Origin: Proteles cristata cristata
Taxonomy: Eukaryota > Chordata > Mammalia > Carnivora > Hyaenidae
Assembly (NCBI GenBank): GCA_017311185.1
Contig: JAESUZ010000339.1
Coordinates: 26,071-90,070, forward strand
Direction: 5' to 3'
DNA length: 64,000 bases
The stretch's first letter is position 1. Every line of letters starts with the position of its first letter. Of this stretch, positions 23,216 to 64,000 are shown one piece after another. A program made the translations under genes and the position numbers. The notes below the pieces were generated by a model. The model was not told where the DNA came from. It did no database searches and worked only from the letters and a program-made list of their open reading frames with translations.

Positions 23216-25383
23216 TGATGCGCAGGAAGTTGTGAACATGTTGCCGACGGCACCGTCCCCACCGCTTCCCCCGTGGTGGCTTCTGACGCGGGAGACCGGG
23301 GCCCCCACCGGCGTGGCACCGTGCACGGGCCGCGGCGCGCGCTCACTTGGGCCAGGCGGGCCGGCGCGGGGCAGCTGTGGGTGCAGCTCTGTGCGGTGGT
23401 TTCGGGCGCCCCCCCGGCACTGGTGTGCCGTCCCCAGCAGCAGCCCTTCCGCTCCGGGGTTTGGTCACCGTGAGAACGCTGCATCGATGCCAGCTTTGCC
23501 GGCGGCCTCGTTGGCTGCGGCTCCTGCACGCCACGCGGCGCCCCTCAGTCGTGCAGGGGCCGGCCCTCCTCATGAGAGCCCCACACGGACGTGCCCACAG
23601 CTGGCTTCACCTTCACGGCGAAGCACACACGGTGCTTCTGAGCGTCTTGCTCTCTTGGAGAAAAGCTGCCGTGAGCAGGCACGCGCGCTGTGTGCACGGC
23701 CGCCCGTGTCTCGGGACGCGCGCCGGGGCTGCGGCGGCTGCTCACACGCTGACTGCGCGCGGGGTTCATGAGACACGCCGCCCTGTCCCACCGGCCGCCC
23801 GTCTGCCGGCACCTTCCCTAGCGTTTCCGGGGTCGCCAGCTTTTAGTCCAGCAGCTCCGGGAGGCGCTGATGCGTCACGGCGGCCGTCTCCGCGCTCTCC
23901 CCTCAGTACGTGGCCTGTCCTAGGCTCCGGCCCAGGAGGTGCCAGTGCTGGTCCCTGTGGCCCAGAGTGGGGAGGCCGTGCTGCTGGGCAGGGACCTGCC
24001 ACCAGCGCCCCCCACCCGCCTCGCGTGTGCCCGGGGACGGACCCCCGAGTACTCGGACCGTGTCCTGCCTGCTTAGCTCCTGGGCCTCAGCCCAGATGGG
24101 GACCAGCGGTCACTGGCCTGAGGCCTGGCATCCTCTGGCCTTGGGGTGGCTGCCTCTGGCTCCCAGGTGGCCCCAGAGCTGGTGCTCAGAGGCCTGGAGA
24201 GGGTGCTCCTGGTGGCCCCCAGGGCCAGCGTGCCCAGGCCGTGCTGCTGGGCTCCTCGGACAAGGACACTCTGTGGCCTGGCCTTGGCACGTCCGAGGGG
24301 CTGCTGGCCAGGACCCAGTGCCTGAGGAGACACTGACCCTTCCCGTCCCCCCAGCTACGGACCGTCTAATGAGAGACCTGGAGCTGGCTCTCCCTTGTCC
24401 CTTGGCCACAGCCTGGGAGACCCCTGGGACACGGGGTCCTCGCCACCCAGCCTCCCACCCGAGGCTCCACGCAGGCCAGGGTGGCGCCACTCTTCCCGGG
24501 CCACCCTCAGCTCTGGCCCTGGTGTCCAGGCCTGGGGCGGTGGCTTCTTCCGGGGCTGTCCTCGCGTGTGGCTGAAGGCCCGCTTTGGTGGAGACGCCGC
24601 TGCTGTGTGTCCCACGCTGGGGGCGCCCGAGACCCACTTCCCACCTCCAGCCACACGTGGTTATTCCACACGGAGCCTCCGGTTGCCTCCTGGGGGCTCG
24701 GCCTCAAGGGCACATCTATGGGCACCTCCCGCTCGCCTCCTCCGGGCTTGACCTCATTCATTCGTGCATTCACTCAGCAAACACTGGCTGGGCCCCGGCC
24801 TGGAATGGTGCCAGACCCAGCGCCCCTCCAGGGACTCGAGCCAGGCTGTGCACCTGGGGTCACAGACGCCGCACCGCAGACACGGGATTTAGTTGTTTTT
24901 ACTAAAGCACATCTACCCCCCGGGGCCAGGGCGCAGCGGTCACGGCGGGCCTCCAGGGCTGTGAGCCTCCCCCCAGGGAGGCTGACCTCCAGAGGCCCCC
25001 CTGGAGCTGAGGACCGGCGGGAGGTGGAGGCCACTCCTCGTCCCAGACCCAAGCCCAAGCCCAGCCAGCTCCGCCCCCCGTGGGCCCCTTGGGGATGCAC
25101 AGGGCAGGGGAGGGTTCTGGGGGTCCACGCGGCTGCAGATGTGCCCCTCACCCCATGCCCCCTGTGGAGCCCCCAGAGATATTCCCCTCCCCTGGGAGCG
25201 GGCCCTGGGCATGCTGGGTGGGGCAAGGAGGAAGCCCCAGACCCGGCCGGCTCAGGAAGGCCCAGCAGGGCCCCGTGCAGAACTGGGGCTTGCGACAGGG
25301 CAGCTGGAGGAGGGGAGCCTATGGGTGGGGACGTGGGCGATGGGTCCTTGGAGGGGCCGTCGAGATCCGTGTCCTTGGGGGAG
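23216..25383. other. gene-free interval and CFAP46 3' flank
   Basis: GC-rich sequence between the AT-rich blocks and the CFAP46 stop. The CFAP46 3' UTR must lie at the right end. No AATAAA occurs on the - strand close to the stop; a weak AGTAAA at about 24898-24903, nearly 0.5 kb downstream of the stop, is the best candidate I see. A MIR/L2-like end with ATTCATTCGTGCATTCACTC is at about 24755-24830. Confidence 0.45.
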
Positions 25384-63322
<37,939 letters not shown>

Positions 63323-63779
63323 CTTTGGGATTAAAAAAAAAGGTCAGAAGGGACATGTGTTTCCCACTCTGCGTCCCAAACACTGGGGCTGGGGGTGCCT
63401 GCTGCTGATTTTCTGGAACCAGGTGGAGCACACGCACCCCACCTTCACGGCGGGGGGCCCTCTGGCGGGACTCACGCCGTCCACGCTCGTGGACAGCCTG
63501 CCTGCTGCTGAGAGTTTTGTCACGAGACCGAAGCTAGGCAGAGTCTCGGGGTCCCCTCCGCCACCCGCAGGCGTCCCCGAGCCTGCTGTCTTCAGCCCGT
63601 GCTCGGCTCTGTGCCTCCCCAGGCGCTCGTTCACACGTGCATGTGAGGCTTTCTCTGGATGGTTCCGCGGTCAACCAGAGCTCCAGGTCAGGGAAGACGC
63701 TGTTCTGAGCAGCACGGGGCCGCAGAATCACACACAAACCAGGTCAAAAGTCACTACATGATGGGGGAGGGCTGCTGCC

Positions 63780-64000
63780 GCCCACCCCTCCCGGAGCAGA
63801 GCCAGCCCAGCTCATGGCGGGTCCACCCCCACCCCCACGCCCCCCACCCCCACGCCCCCCGCCCCCCACGCCTGCCAGAGCAGAGCCAGCCCAGCTCATG
63901 GCGGGTCCACCCCCACCCCCACGCCCCCCACCCCCACGCCCCCCGCCCCCCACGCCTGCCAGAGCAGAGCCAGCCCAGCTCATGGCGGGTCCACCCCCAC
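63780..64000. repeat. 84-bp minisatellite, running off the window
   Basis: Three starts of the same unit (GAGCAGAGCCAGCCCAGCTC) occur at 63794, 63878 and 63962, exactly 84 bp apart. Each unit includes a CCACCCCCACGCCCCCC-type C-rich half with internal 13-bp subrepeats. The second and third units are nearly identical. The array continues past position 64000. Confidence 0.95.

Overview
This is vertebrate nuclear DNA from a carnivore, most likely a cat (Felidae). Coding sequence is split into small GT-AG exons. Seven copies of a tRNA-Lys-derived SINE carry the felid form of the repeat (the GGCTCAGGTCATGATCTC box, with a CGTCGGGCTCTGTGCTGAC continuation), and old LINE-1 fragments fill the larger introns. 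Gene order and orientation match the INPP5A - NKX6-2 - CFAP46 block of human 10q26.3, a GC-rich subtelomeric region. No prokaryotic, viral or CRISPR-like system is present.

Layout. 1-3300: the 3' end of INPP5A on the + strand (last two coding exons and 3' UTR), ending in the CVVQ farnesylation box. 4425-5549: the complete three-exon homeobox gene NKX6-2 on the - strand, convergent with INPP5A and about 1.1 kb from it, inside a CpG island that runs to about 8.4 kb. 8.4-20.5 kb: gene-free, GC-rich DNA with a 1.8-kb minisatellite of 23-bp units (9.87-11.64 kb) and a G-rich minisatellite (13.0-13.56 kb). 20.55-23.2 kb: AT-rich blocks dense in TAAT/ATTA cores that look like conserved regulatory elements, probably serving NKX6-2. 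25.4-63.3 kb: the 3' half of CFAP46 on the - strand. I could thread 30 exons with matching splice phases into one open frame of 1,338 codons (4,014 nt, stop included); the 5' half lies beyond the right edge. An 84-bp minisatellite runs off the right end.

How the genes relate. INPP5A ends inositol-trisphosphate calcium signalling at membranes. NKX6-2 is a homeodomain repressor of neural-tube and oligodendrocyte programmes. CFAP46 is a structural component of the C1d projection of the central pair of motile cilia. They are neighbours by conserved synteny, not a functional operon.

The most notable signals are: a 70-nt intron in CFAP46 with textbook U12 (minor spliceosome) 5' splice and branch sequences; three introns in the same gene that appear to use GC-AG ends; a processed retrocopy of PIGP antisense in a CFAP46 intron; the 23-bp minisatellite, whose composition drifts along its length and which keeps long frames open on both strands; and the homeodomain-site-rich block between NKX6-2 and CFAP46.
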